In this document: piece by piece, positions 1 to 5,089 of the stretch
Layout: each line of letters starts with the position of its first letter
How positions within the stretch are numbered: position 1 is the first letter of the stretch
DNA from: Verrucomicrobia bacterium UBA3214
GTDB taxonomy: Bacteria; Verrucomicrobiota; Kiritimatiellia; RFP12; UBA1067
Length of the DNA: 5,089 nt
Reading direction: 5' to 3'
Assembly (NCBI GenBank): GCA_002363575.1
Contig: DEWI01000144.1
Coordinates: forward strand, 4,090-9,178
Notes under the pieces: generated by a model
What the model was told of the DNA's origin: nothing
Seen by the model: only the letters and a program-made list of their open reading frames with translations
The model's database searches: none
Position numbers and translations under genes: made by a program

Positions 1-942
1 GCGATGGAGATCCTGCCGCTCGGCCCCTGCATGATAACCGACACGGCCGGACTCGACGATACAGGCGAACTCGGGCGCGAGCGCGTGCGCAAATCCCTCG
101 ACGTCCTCGCGACAGCCGACATCGCCGTTTGGGTGGAAGACGCGCGCGCGCGGCACGACGCGCCGCCCGCTTGCAAGGCCGCGTTCCTCGAAGAATGCCG
201 CAAGCGCAATGTCAAGGTTTTCGAATACCGCCGCGGCGACGACGTCGAAGAGCTGAAGCGCCGCATCGCGGCCGCCGCGCCCTCAGACGAACCGCCCGCG
301 CTTCTCAAGGGGCTGGTCGCTCCCGGCGACCACATCGTGCTGGTCTGCCCGATAGATGAAAGCGCGCCGAAAGGCCGCCTGATTCTTCCGCAGGTCCAGA
401 CGATACGAGAATGCCTCGATACGCGCGCGACTTGCACGATCTGCCAGCCGGCGGAACTTGCAAGCGTCCTCGCGCGCACGCCCGCTTCGCTCGTCATAAC
501 CGATTCGCAGGCGTTCGCCGAAGTCGGCGAAACCCTCGCCTCGCTTGGCGGGGCGGCGCCGCGCCTGACCAGCTTCTCGCTGCTCTTCGCGCGCCAGAAA
601 GGCGACATCGACGAATACGCGAAAGGCCTCGCAGCGATAGGGACGCTCCGCGACGGGGACCGCGTGCTGATCGCCGAAGGCTGCACGCACCATCGCCAGT
701 GCAACGACATCGGCACCGTGAAACTCCCGAAGGCGCTGACCGCCCTTTCAGGCATGAAACTTGCGTTCGAGTTTGCGAGCGGCCCGTCTTTCGCCATCGA
801 TCCAGAGAATCCGCCGCGGCTCGTCGTGCAATGCGGCGGATGCATGCTCACGCGCCGCGAAGTCATGCGGCGCATCGAGCTTGCCAAGGCGGCCGGCGTG
901 CCGATAACCAACTACGGCATGGTGCTGCGCAAGAATGCGTGA
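1..942 (+). CDS. hydF: [FeFe]-hydrogenase H-cluster maturation GTPase HydF (5' truncated by window edge)
   Basis: HydF is the scaffold on which the diiron subcluster of the [FeFe]-hydrogenase active site is assembled, with HydE and HydG, before transfer to the apo-hydrogenase in the cytoplasm. The frame is open from base 1, so the ATG at 4 is internal; the P-loop and G2 region lie outside the window. Counting from the codon at 4, the G3 motif DTAGLDD is at residues 13-19, followed by GELGRERV. The dimerisation-domain signature APKGRLILPQVQTIRE is near 121-136 and VITDSQ near 164-169. The cluster-binding domain has EGCTHH (C227, H229) and QCGGC (C277, C280), then a typical C-terminal ITNYGM. 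The spacing C-x-H-x46-x-C-x-x-C fits the family. Oddities: no NKxD (G4) or SA-type G5 motif is visible between residues 40 and 90, where relatives have roughly 25 more residues, and Gln276 replaces the usual His before CGGC. The gene converges on murC-murB. Identification is firm from the C-terminal half; whether it binds GTP normally is open. Confidence 0.93.
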   Translation, partial: AMEILPLGPCMITDTAGLDDTGELGRERVRKSLDVLATADIAVWVEDARARHDAPPACKAAFLEECRKRNVKVFEYRRGDDVEELKRRIAAAAPSDEPPALLKGLVAPGDHIVLVCPIDESAPKGRLILPQVQTIRECLDTRATCTICQPAELASVLARTPASLVITDSQAFAEVGETLASLGGAAPRLTSFSLLFARQKGDIDEYAKGLAAIGTLRDGDRVLIAEGCTHHRQCNDIGTVKLPKALTALSGMKLAFEFASGPSFAIDPENPPRLVVQCGGCMLTRREVMRRIELAKAAGVPITNYGMVLRKNA

Positions 943-954
943 ATCCGCCGCGCG

Positions 955-989
955 CGCGCCGGGCTGCTGGCGCGGCGCTTCCGCAAGCG
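955..989. terminator. Possible bidirectional terminator region: two GC-rich hairpins between convergent genes
   Basis: The 48-bp gap between the hydF stop and the murC-murB stop holds two inverted repeats: CGCGCC (955-960) pairing with GGCGCG (969-974), and CGCTT (976-980) pairing with AAGCG (985-989). Their position between convergent genes suits transcription termination. Neither is followed by a T-tract on either strand, so this is not a classical intrinsic terminator, and GC-rich DNA produces such dyads easily. Confidence 0.25.
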
Positions 990-990
990 G

Positions 991-2877
991 CTAGCAAAGC
1001 CCTTCTATCTCGTATTCGAGCAGCGTCCCGAAACGATGGAAGACGCGCGAGCGGCAGATTTGCGCAAGCGCCAGAATATCGCTTGCCGTCGCGCCGTCGC
1101 CGGCCGCGATGACATTCGCATGCTCTTGCCAGACGTACGCACCGCCGACGCGCAACCCCTTGACACCGGCGGCCTCCAGCAAGCGCCCGGCGCTGTCGCC
1201 GGGCGGATTCTTGAATACGCTCCCGCAGCAGCGAGGCGGGAATCTGCGGCGCTTTGCGAGATAATCCGCTGCGCCGGGCGATGACGCGCGCGCTGCGGCG
1301 AGCGCGTCATCGGAGAACTCCACGTCTTCGATCTCGCCTTCGATATTCGAAGAGCGGTAGGCGAAGCCGCATTCCGCGGCAGGCCGCCACGCGCCATCGA
1401 CCTTGACGCGCTCGACAACTTCGGATATCGAGTGACCGAAGGCGCCGGCATTCATCTTCACCCATCCGCCGATCGTGCCGGGTATGCCGGCCATCCACGG
1501 AATCGACAGCGTCGCGCCGGGGCGCGCCGCCGGGCCGCGCGAATGCACGAAATCTTCGTCGGTCGCCAAATCCGTCGTCCAGAGATTCGAGCCGGCGCCG
1601 ACGATACGCCGCGCGCCGCGCCCAGACGTGCGGACAAGCGTGCCGAAAAACGACAGCCTCTCTTCGCGCAGCGGCCCCGCCGCCGGACGGTGCGCGGGCG
1701 CGCCTCCGCCGCATGTGTCGATAATGTCCCCGGCGCCAAGCACGAGCGTGACATCGCCCTCGCGGGCTTCGAGGCATGCGTGAAGCCACGCTTCGCGGCA
1801 GGAGCGCGCGAGATGCAGCCTCGGCACGGTTCCGGCGGCGCGCACCGCGGCGTAGAGATCCGCGGCGCGCCCGCCCTCCAAAGGAGGTTCGAAAGCGGCA
1901 TACGTCGGGCAGATGACGACTTCATCGGCGAGCGCGAACGCCGCAGGGAAATCGTTTGCCAGCGCCTTCGTGCGAGAATAGCGGTGGGGCTGGAAAAGGA
2001 CGCGCAACTTGCCGCGGCAGACCTCGCGCGCCATCGCCACCGCGCATTTCATCTCGGTAGGATGGTGGGCGTAGTCGGTATATACGCCGGGGGAAAGCAG
2101 CTGGAAGCGCCGGTCCGGCAATTCCGCGACGACGCGCGGCAGCGCCGCGGCTATGGCTTCGGGGGCGTGGCCGCGGCGCAGCGCCACTTCGATGGCAGCG
2201 CGCGCGTTGCGCTTGTTGTGTTCGCCGGCGACGGGGATTTCCCAGCCTGCGAGATCGAGCGAGGAAGATTCTATCACATCGCGCGCGTTGGCTCGCGCCA
2301 CGTCGAAGAGCGCCGCGTATTCTTCTTTCGTCTTGAAATGGTCGGGATGGTCGTATTCGCAATTCGTAACGACGAGCAGCGACGGATGGTAAAGCGCGAG
2401 CGTGCCGTCGGATTCATCGGCCTCGACGACGAGAGGGCCGGCGCCCGCATGCGCCACAGGGAAAGAGCCGGTTTCGCCGCCGATCGCCCACGCCACATCC
2501 TCGCCAAGCGCGGCCAGCAGCTTCGCCGTGAATGTAGCCGTCGTCGTCTTGCCGTGCGAGCCGCAGACGGCGATGGATTCGCGGCGCGACACGATCCCGG
2601 CGAGGACTTCGCCGCGGCTGCGGAGAATCCCGCGCGCCGCCGCCGCCGCGCATTCTTCGTTGGAGGCATGTACGGCCGGCGTGGCGACGACGAGATCCGC
2701 GTCTTCGATATGCGAAGGCGAATGCCCCGCGGCGACGGGTATGCCGAGGCTCTCCAGCCATGCCGTGCGCCGCGTCGCGCCAATATCGCAACCGCTCGCA
2801 TCCCAGCCGTCCGCCTGCATCAGCACGGCGAGGCCGGCCATGCCCACGCCGCCTATTCCGACAAAATGGACTCTCAT
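991..2877 (-). CDS. murC-murB: MurC-MurB fusion: UDP-N-acetylmuramate--L-alanine ligase / UDP-N-acetylenolpyruvoylglucosamine reductase
   Basis: This 628-residue cytoplasmic protein combines two steps of peptidoglycan precursor synthesis. The MurB part reduces UDP-GlcNAc-enolpyruvate to UDP-MurNAc using NADPH and FAD; the MurC part ligates L-Ala with ATP. MurC landmarks: GIGGVGMAG (7-15), ATP loop GSHGKTTT (107-114), EADESDG (152-158), TNCEYDH (171-177), GEHNKRNA (218-225), DYAHHPTE (268-275), FQPHRYSRT (295-303), GAGDI (381-385). MurB landmarks: GAGSNL (427-432), GIPGTIGG (464-471), NAGAFG (476-481), YRSS (507-510), CGSVFKNP (551-558, Ser553 as proton donor), and Glu623 near the C-terminus aligned with the second catalytic acid; the short form resembles type II MurB. 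The ATG at 2877 is chosen because MRVHFVGIGG matches MurC starts; the frame stays open to 3123, but that extension overlaps the amidase gene and has no homology. No Shine-Dalgarno is visible, and a GTG lies directly upstream of the ATG. Oddities: the MurC central domain (about 190-218) and the MurB FAD-binding domain (about 405-464) look shortened, and the total is well below the roughly 750 residues expected for two full domains. Confidence 0.92.
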   Translation of the reverse strand: MRVHFVGIGGVGMAGLAVLMQADGWDASGCDIGATRRTAWLESLGIPVAAGHSPSHIEDADLVVATPAVHASNEECAAAAARGILRSRGEVLAGIVSRRESIAVCGSHGKTTTATFTAKLLAALGEDVAWAIGGETGSFPVAHAGAGPLVVEADESDGTLALYHPSLLVVTNCEYDHPDHFKTKEEYAALFDVARANARDVIESSSLDLAGWEIPVAGEHNKRNARAAIEVALRRGHAPEAIAAALPRVVAELPDRRFQLLSPGVYTDYAHHPTEMKCAVAMAREVCRGKLRVLFQPHRYSRTKALANDFPAAFALADEVVICPTYAAFEPPLEGGRAADLYAAVRAAGTVPRLHLARSCREAWLHACLEAREGDVTLVLGAGDIIDTCGGGAPAHRPAAGPLREERLSFFGTLVRTSGRGARRIVGAGSNLWTTDLATDEDFVHSRGPAARPGATLSIPWMAGIPGTIGGWVKMNAGAFGHSISEVVERVKVDGAWRPAAECGFAYRSSNIEGEIEDVEFSDDALAAARASSPGAADYLAKRRRFPPRCCGSVFKNPPGDSAGRLLEAAGVKGLRVGGAYVWQEHANVIAAGDGATASDILALAQICRSRVFHRFGTLLEYEIEGLC

Positions 2878-2978
2878 CACGGATTGCGATTTGCCAATTG
2901 CATCTTGCGCGCCGCCAGGCGGGAAGCTGCCGGCAGACGCCGGTTCGCGGGATTCCGCCGGAACTTGTGCGGCGCGAT
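2878..2978. other. Intergenic spacer between amidase and murC-murB, with small hairpin
   Basis: The 101-bp spacer between two same-strand genes holds one clean dyad at 2930-2943 (CCGGC, four-base loop, GCCGG) and a shorter one, TTCC-GCC-GGAA, at 2954-2964. No T-tract follows either on the minus strand, so read-through into murC-murB is expected. I see no convincing -35/-10 pair and no Shine-Dalgarno before the murC start. Confidence 0.35.
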
Positions 2979-3917
2979 TCACTTTTCCTGCCCCGGCGAC
3001 GCGGCGTTCGCCCAATCGTCTATGCCGTCGGCTATGGCGATAGCGACTTCGAGGCGCCGGGCGTGGTTGAATATCGCCTCTTCGCCGGCCGGCGAAGTCA
3101 TGAAATCCACTTCCACGAGGCATGACGGCACTTCAGGGCTGCGCGTCACTGCGAAATTCGCGTGCAGCACGCCTTTGGAAGGCAACTCAGGCGCCAACGC
3201 ACCGGCGAGACGCGCGGCTATCGGCGCGGAGAGTTCTTCGCCTATCTTGTTCCACGAATAAACCGCGCTGTAGCGCGTGAGCGCGGCGTCGCCATTCGCC
3301 GCAGGCGCGTTGTGATGGATGGAGACGAAGGCGTCCGCGCCCTTTTCATGCGCCTCGCGAGGACGCTCGCCCAGGACGAGCGCGACGTCGTCCTCGCGCG
3401 TCATCATGACCTTGTAGCCGCGCGAAACCAGCTCGTCGCGCAACGCGACAGCCTGCAGGAGATTGGCGTTCTTCTCAAAAAGCCCGTGCGGCGAGAGCGC
3501 TCCGGTATCCGTGCCGCCATGCCCGGCATCAACGGCGATCGTAATTTCGCCCGGGCGTTTGCCGCGCGGATGCGCGCGCGCGACATCCTTGCAGAACTCC
3601 AGCTTCGACCAGACCTTCTCCGGTGGTTTCGGCGCACCGGGCAGCGGCGGTTCGGGGCGGTTCGCGACGGCGAAGACGTGGTTGGTCGTTTCGCCGCCGC
3701 ACGTTATCGCCACCGTATTCGTGCCTTCCGCGACATCCACCAGACAAGCCCACGCGCCGGTGCGGTATGGCACGACTTTGCGCCCGGCCACTTCGATGGC
3801 CTGTGTGCCGCGCGGCGCCGCGCCGATCATATACGCCTTCTCGACAAAAGGCAACTTCTGGTTCGCCGCCGGGAACGCTATCGTCACGGCCGCCGCCATG
3901 TTCAGCAATGCTGTCAT
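2979..3917 (-). CDS. N-acetylmuramoyl-L-alanine amidase (Amidase_3 family) with N-terminal beta-rich domain
   Basis: This zinc enzyme would hydrolyse the bond between MurNAc and L-Ala in peptidoglycan, acting in the periplasm in cell separation or wall turnover. The catalytic domain spans about residues 124-302: DAGHGG (130-135, zinc ligand His133), GLFEKN (145-150, zinc ligand Glu148), VSIHHNA (198-204, zinc ligand His201), and CLVEVDFMT (266-274, catalytic Glu269). Residues about 11-86 form a separate segment (FPAANQKLPF, AGRKVVPYRTGAW, DVAEGTNTVAIT) that looks like a small Ig-like beta domain; a Pro-rich linker follows (PEPPLPGAPKPPE, 89-101). The start is constrained: the codon immediately before this ATG is an in-frame TAG, so no upstream start is possible; Met7 (3899) is the only nearby alternative ATG. 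An AGG sits 9 nt upstream as a weak ribosome site. The N-terminus MTALLNMAAAVTIAF is hydrophobic but short and lacks a basic residue, so the export signal looks incomplete. Its place between thrH and murC-murB suggests a wall-related cluster. Confidence 0.92.
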   Translation of the reverse strand: MTALLNMAAAVTIAFPAANQKLPFVEKAYMIGAAPRGTQAIEVAGRKVVPYRTGAWACLVDVAEGTNTVAITCGGETTNHVFAVANRPEPPLPGAPKPPEKVWSKLEFCKDVARAHPRGKRPGEITIAVDAGHGGTDTGALSPHGLFEKNANLLQAVALRDELVSRGYKVMMTREDDVALVLGERPREAHEKGADAFVSIHHNAPAANGDAALTRYSAVYSWNKIGEELSAPIAARLAGALAPELPSKGVLHANFAVTRSPEVPSCLVEVDFMTSPAGEEAIFNHARRLEVAIAIADGIDDWANAASPGQEK

Positions 3918-3966
3918 CTAGAGGAACCTGCTCGAGGAATATCGATGATGGTGGCGCCGCCGGCGT

Positions 3967-4569
3967 TCAGCCGAGATTTGCAATGATCGCGGCGAGGAAA
4001 TCGTCGTATGTCTCGAACGCCGGTATGTCGGGATTGGCCGCCTTTATCTCCGCGGTGGAGCGGAAAAGGAAACCCGCCTTCGAAGCGCGTATCATCGCGA
4101 GATCGTTGTACGAATCGCCGGCGGCGATCGTCTGGAAGCCGCAGGATTGCAAGGCTTTCACCGTCGTGAGCTTCGATTGCGGGCAGCGCATCTTGTAGCC
4201 GGTGACCTTGCCGTCGGCGCCGACGGTCAGAGAGTTGCAAAATATCGCCGGCCAGTTGAGCTTCTTCATGAGCGGCCGCGAGAACTGGTCGAATGTATCG
4301 GAAAGTATGAGGACCTGCGTGCGCTCGCGCAACTGATCGAGAAACTCTTCCGCGCCGATGAGCGGGCGCATCCCGGAGATTACGTCCTGGATTTCGCGAA
4401 GGCCGAAACCGTGCTTGTCCAGCAGATCGAGGCGATAGTGCATCAGCTTGTCGTAGTCTGGCTCGTCGCGCGTAGTGCGGCAGAACTCCGGTATGCCGGT
4501 CGCATTCGCGAATGCGATCCAGATTTCAGGTACGAGGACTCCTTCAAGATCTAGGCAGACGATATCCAT
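3967..4569 (-). CDS. thrH: ThrH-type phosphoserine phosphatase / homoserine phosphotransferase (HAD family)
   Basis: ThrH is a HAD-superfamily enzyme. The Pseudomonas aeruginosa member dephosphorylates phosphoserine and can transfer the phosphate to homoserine, linking serine and threonine synthesis; the same cytoplasmic role is inferred here. At 200 residues it is close to the usual family length and collinear with that enzyme from end to end. Motif I is CLDLEGVLVPEIW (5-17) with nucleophile Asp7 and Glu9 in the general acid position, as in the family; the cap region has TTRDEPDYDKLM (32-43); motif II is LSDTF (89-93); motif III Lys is K133; motif IV is AAGDSYND (149-156) with metal ligands Asp152 and Asp156. 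No Shine-Dalgarno is visible; the 30 nt before the ATG are A-rich, as in leaders translated without one. It is the first of three co-oriented genes, 49 bp upstream of the amidase, behind a possible extended -10 promoter. Identity is clear; which reaction dominates cannot be read from sequence. Confidence 0.93.
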   Translation of the reverse strand: MDIVCLDLEGVLVPEIWIAFANATGIPEFCRTTRDEPDYDKLMHYRLDLLDKHGFGLREIQDVISGMRPLIGAEEFLDQLRERTQVLILSDTFDQFSRPLMKKLNWPAIFCNSLTVGADGKVTGYKMRCPQSKLTTVKALQSCGFQTIAAGDSYNDLAMIRASKAGFLFRSTAEIKAANPDIPAFETYDDFLAAIIANLG

Positions 4570-4608
4570 GTCGAAACTGTTGCTTTCTGTTTCTTTTGTT
4601 AATCTAAC

Positions 4609-4627
4609 GGCAAGTCTTCAGCTCGCC
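4609..4627 (-). promoter_or_regulatory. Hairpin in the presumed thrH leader
   Basis: On the minus strand GGCGAG and CUUGCC flank a seven-base loop and form a six-pair stem if one G-U wobble is allowed. On the plus strand the same dyad would carry an A-C mismatch, so the structure fits a minus-strand RNA better. It lies about 40 nt upstream of the thrH ATG, followed by an A-rich single-strand-like segment. No known riboswitch core is recognisable; a role is speculative. Confidence 0.25.
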
Positions 4628-4703
4628 TTTCCCATTGGCGCGCAATCACGGACGCCCGCGGTTTCCACGCGAACGTCTATCGCGACATACTCCATCGCCG
4701 CAC

Positions 4704-4712
4704 ATTATACCA
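4704..4712 (-). promoter_or_regulatory. Extended -10 promoter box for the thrH series
   Basis: The minus strand reads TGGTATAAT: a perfect TATAAT (4709-4704) preceded by the TGn extended -10 element. It stands in one of the few AT-rich patches of a GC-rich window. At 16-18 bp upstream there is no good TTGACA, which is tolerated when the extended element is present. The predicted start is near 4697, giving a leader of about 128 nt before thrH. This is the best promoter candidate for the three-gene minus-strand series. Confidence 0.55.
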
Positions 4713-4906
4713 TATTTACAGCGCCTTGCGGCGATATGGCGAGGGGGAGTTTGCCGGATTTTCGGTACCGAGCACGACGCCCGCTCGCCAGACTGCGTGC
4801 AAAAATCATGCCGCTTGCGCCGCAAAACGCGCAACTATCGCAACGTCGCGCAAGCCCGAAGAGCGAGAAAGCTCCAGCGCGCCAGTAGCGGCGGTATGCC
4901 CGGACG

Positions 4907-4925
4907 GCGGTTTTCCCCCGCTTTT
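4907..4925 (+). terminator. Weak terminator-like hairpin with T-tract
   Basis: GCGG (4907-4910) and CCGC (4918-4921) enclose a seven-base loop and are followed by TTTT on the plus strand. The stem is only four pairs, extendable by a G-U, and no plus-strand gene ends just before it, so its role is doubtful. Confidence 0.15.
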
Positions 4926-4957
4926 ACGTCCAGACGAGCCAGCGGGGTGTGGAGATC

Positions 4958-5089
4958 GGCGTCGCCAGACGCGCGGCACGCTGGCCAGAGTCGCAGGCCG
5001 GAGCGACGCCAGTCGCGATGCAAGGCGACCCCGGTCGCGAAGCAAGGCGACTCCAGTCGCGAAACAAGGCGACTCCAGTCGCGAAGCAA
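4958..5089. repeat. Tandem array of 22-bp hairpin units, continuing past the window edge
   Basis: Six units lie in exact 22-bp register, starting at 4958, 4980, 5002, 5024, 5046 and 5068. The consensus is G, arm GCGACT, spacer CC, arm AGTCGC, then GAAGCAA. Compared with the last unit, the units at 5046, 5024, 5002 and 4958 differ at 1, 2, 3 and 6 positions; the one at 4980 is strongly degenerate (10 of 22 matching, with AGTCGC kept). Copies are most alike at the right edge and decay leftwards, so the array probably continues beyond 5089. Each well-preserved unit is a hairpin or dyad, and the changes at 4958 and 5024 preserve pairing. The 22-bp period is not a multiple of three and the unit has no stop codon in any of six frames, so the arginine-rich open frames here are a by-product. 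Its function is unknown. Confidence 0.85.

Larger units (their letters stand above)
4570..4957. other. Long non-coding upstream region of thrH
   Basis: This 388-bp stretch contains no protein gene I can support. Near thrH (4570-4610) it is AT-rich compared with its surroundings. At 4704-4712 it contains a strong promoter-like box on the minus strand. Between about 4740 and 4900 I see no recognisable structure. From about 4871 to 4940 there are scattered fragments resembling the downstream repeat unit (CTCCAG at 4872-4877, GCCAGTAGCG at 4881-4890, CGTC-CA-GACG at 4927-4936), possibly decayed copies. Open frames on both strands here give arginine-rich translations with no recognisable domain. 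Confidence 0.6.

Noticed and set aside
1485..1670. Frameshift as the cause of the short MurB domain
   Set aside because: The minus-strand frame is continuous through MurC and MurB, and the other frames do not encode the missing FAD-domain segments.
2878..3123. 82-residue N-terminal extension of MurC-MurB
   Set aside because: It overlaps the amidase 3' end, is arginine-rich, and the MurC family start MRVHFVGIGG matches the ATG at 2877.
1432..3261. 609-residue plus-strand open frame
   Set aside because: It is an antisense shadow of murC-murB and the amidase 3' end; the translation is arginine/alanine-rich with no domain, typical of high-GC codon use.
4618..4695. 25-codon minus-strand mini-gene (starts MEYVAID)
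   Set aside because: No ribosome site, no similarity I recognise, and chance open frames of this size are expected in GC-rich DNA; kept only as part of the leader observation.
4570..4700. Known riboswitch (cobalamin, SAM or threonine-type leader) ahead of thrH
   Set aside because: No conserved core such as a B12 box is recognisable; only a single simple hairpin is visible.
4568..4888. Plus-strand 106-residue frame starting MSKLLLSVSFVNL, signal-peptide-like
   Set aside because: Its ATG shares the CATG with the thrH start, so its upstream region would lie inside thrH; the rest of the translation is basic low-complexity with no domain, and the hydrophobic start reflects the T-rich complement of the A-rich thrH leader.
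4958..5089. CRISPR array
   Set aside because: The units are contiguous 22-bp copies with no unique spacers; the only variable part is a near-constant 8-base linker.
4835..5089. Minus-strand protein entering from the right edge (and a second open frame at 4806-5045)
   Set aside because: The openness follows from a repeat unit without stops in any frame; the translation is arginine-rich, has no recognisable domain, and another frame is equally open.

Overview
The window is GC-rich, with heavy use of GCG/CGC codons. It reads as a piece of chromosome from an anaerobic, fermentative bacterium, most likely in the Planctomycetes-Verrucomicrobia-Chlamydiae group (Kiritimatiellae/Lentisphaerae/Verrucomicrobia-like). 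The placement is an inference from three points: a maturation protein for [FeFe]-hydrogenase (anaerobic H2 metabolism), a fused murC-murB gene (a gene order I associate with that group), and start codons without clear Shine-Dalgarno sequences. No 16S or other phylogenetic marker is present, so it is tentative.

Layout. Positions 1-942 (+) hold the 3' part of hydF, cut by the window edge. It converges on a three-gene minus-strand series across a short GC-rich gap (943-990) with two hairpins. In transcription order the series is thrH (4569-3967), an Amidase_3 N-acetylmuramoyl-L-alanine amidase (3917-2979), and the murC-murB fusion (2877-991). Gaps are 49 and 101 bp, so co-transcription is plausible. 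A perfect extended -10 box (TGGTATAAT, minus strand) at 4712-4704 could drive the series through a leader of about 128 nt. From 4570 to the right edge there is no convincing protein gene. The last ~130 bp are a tandem array of 22-bp hairpin units that runs off the window.

How the genes relate. MurC and MurB catalyse consecutive cytoplasmic steps of peptidoglycan precursor synthesis in reverse order of fusion (MurB makes UDP-MurNAc, MurC adds L-Ala). The amidase cuts the MurNAc-L-Ala bond in the finished wall, so two of the three minus-strand genes form a cell-wall pair. ThrH is a HAD phosphatase of serine/threonine metabolism with no obvious mechanistic tie to them.

Most worth a second look: (1) the hairpin repeat array, in which two units show paired compensatory changes in the stem; (2) a HydF that keeps G3 but appears to have lost the G4 (NKxD) and G5 motifs and has Gln in place of the second His of the cluster motif; (3) a MurC-MurB protein of 628 residues whose MurC central domain and MurB FAD-binding domain both look internally shortened in frame; (4) an amidase with almost no room for a signal peptide, because an in-frame TAG directly precedes its ATG. 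I did not find evidence of a defence system, mobile element, CRISPR array or RNA gene.
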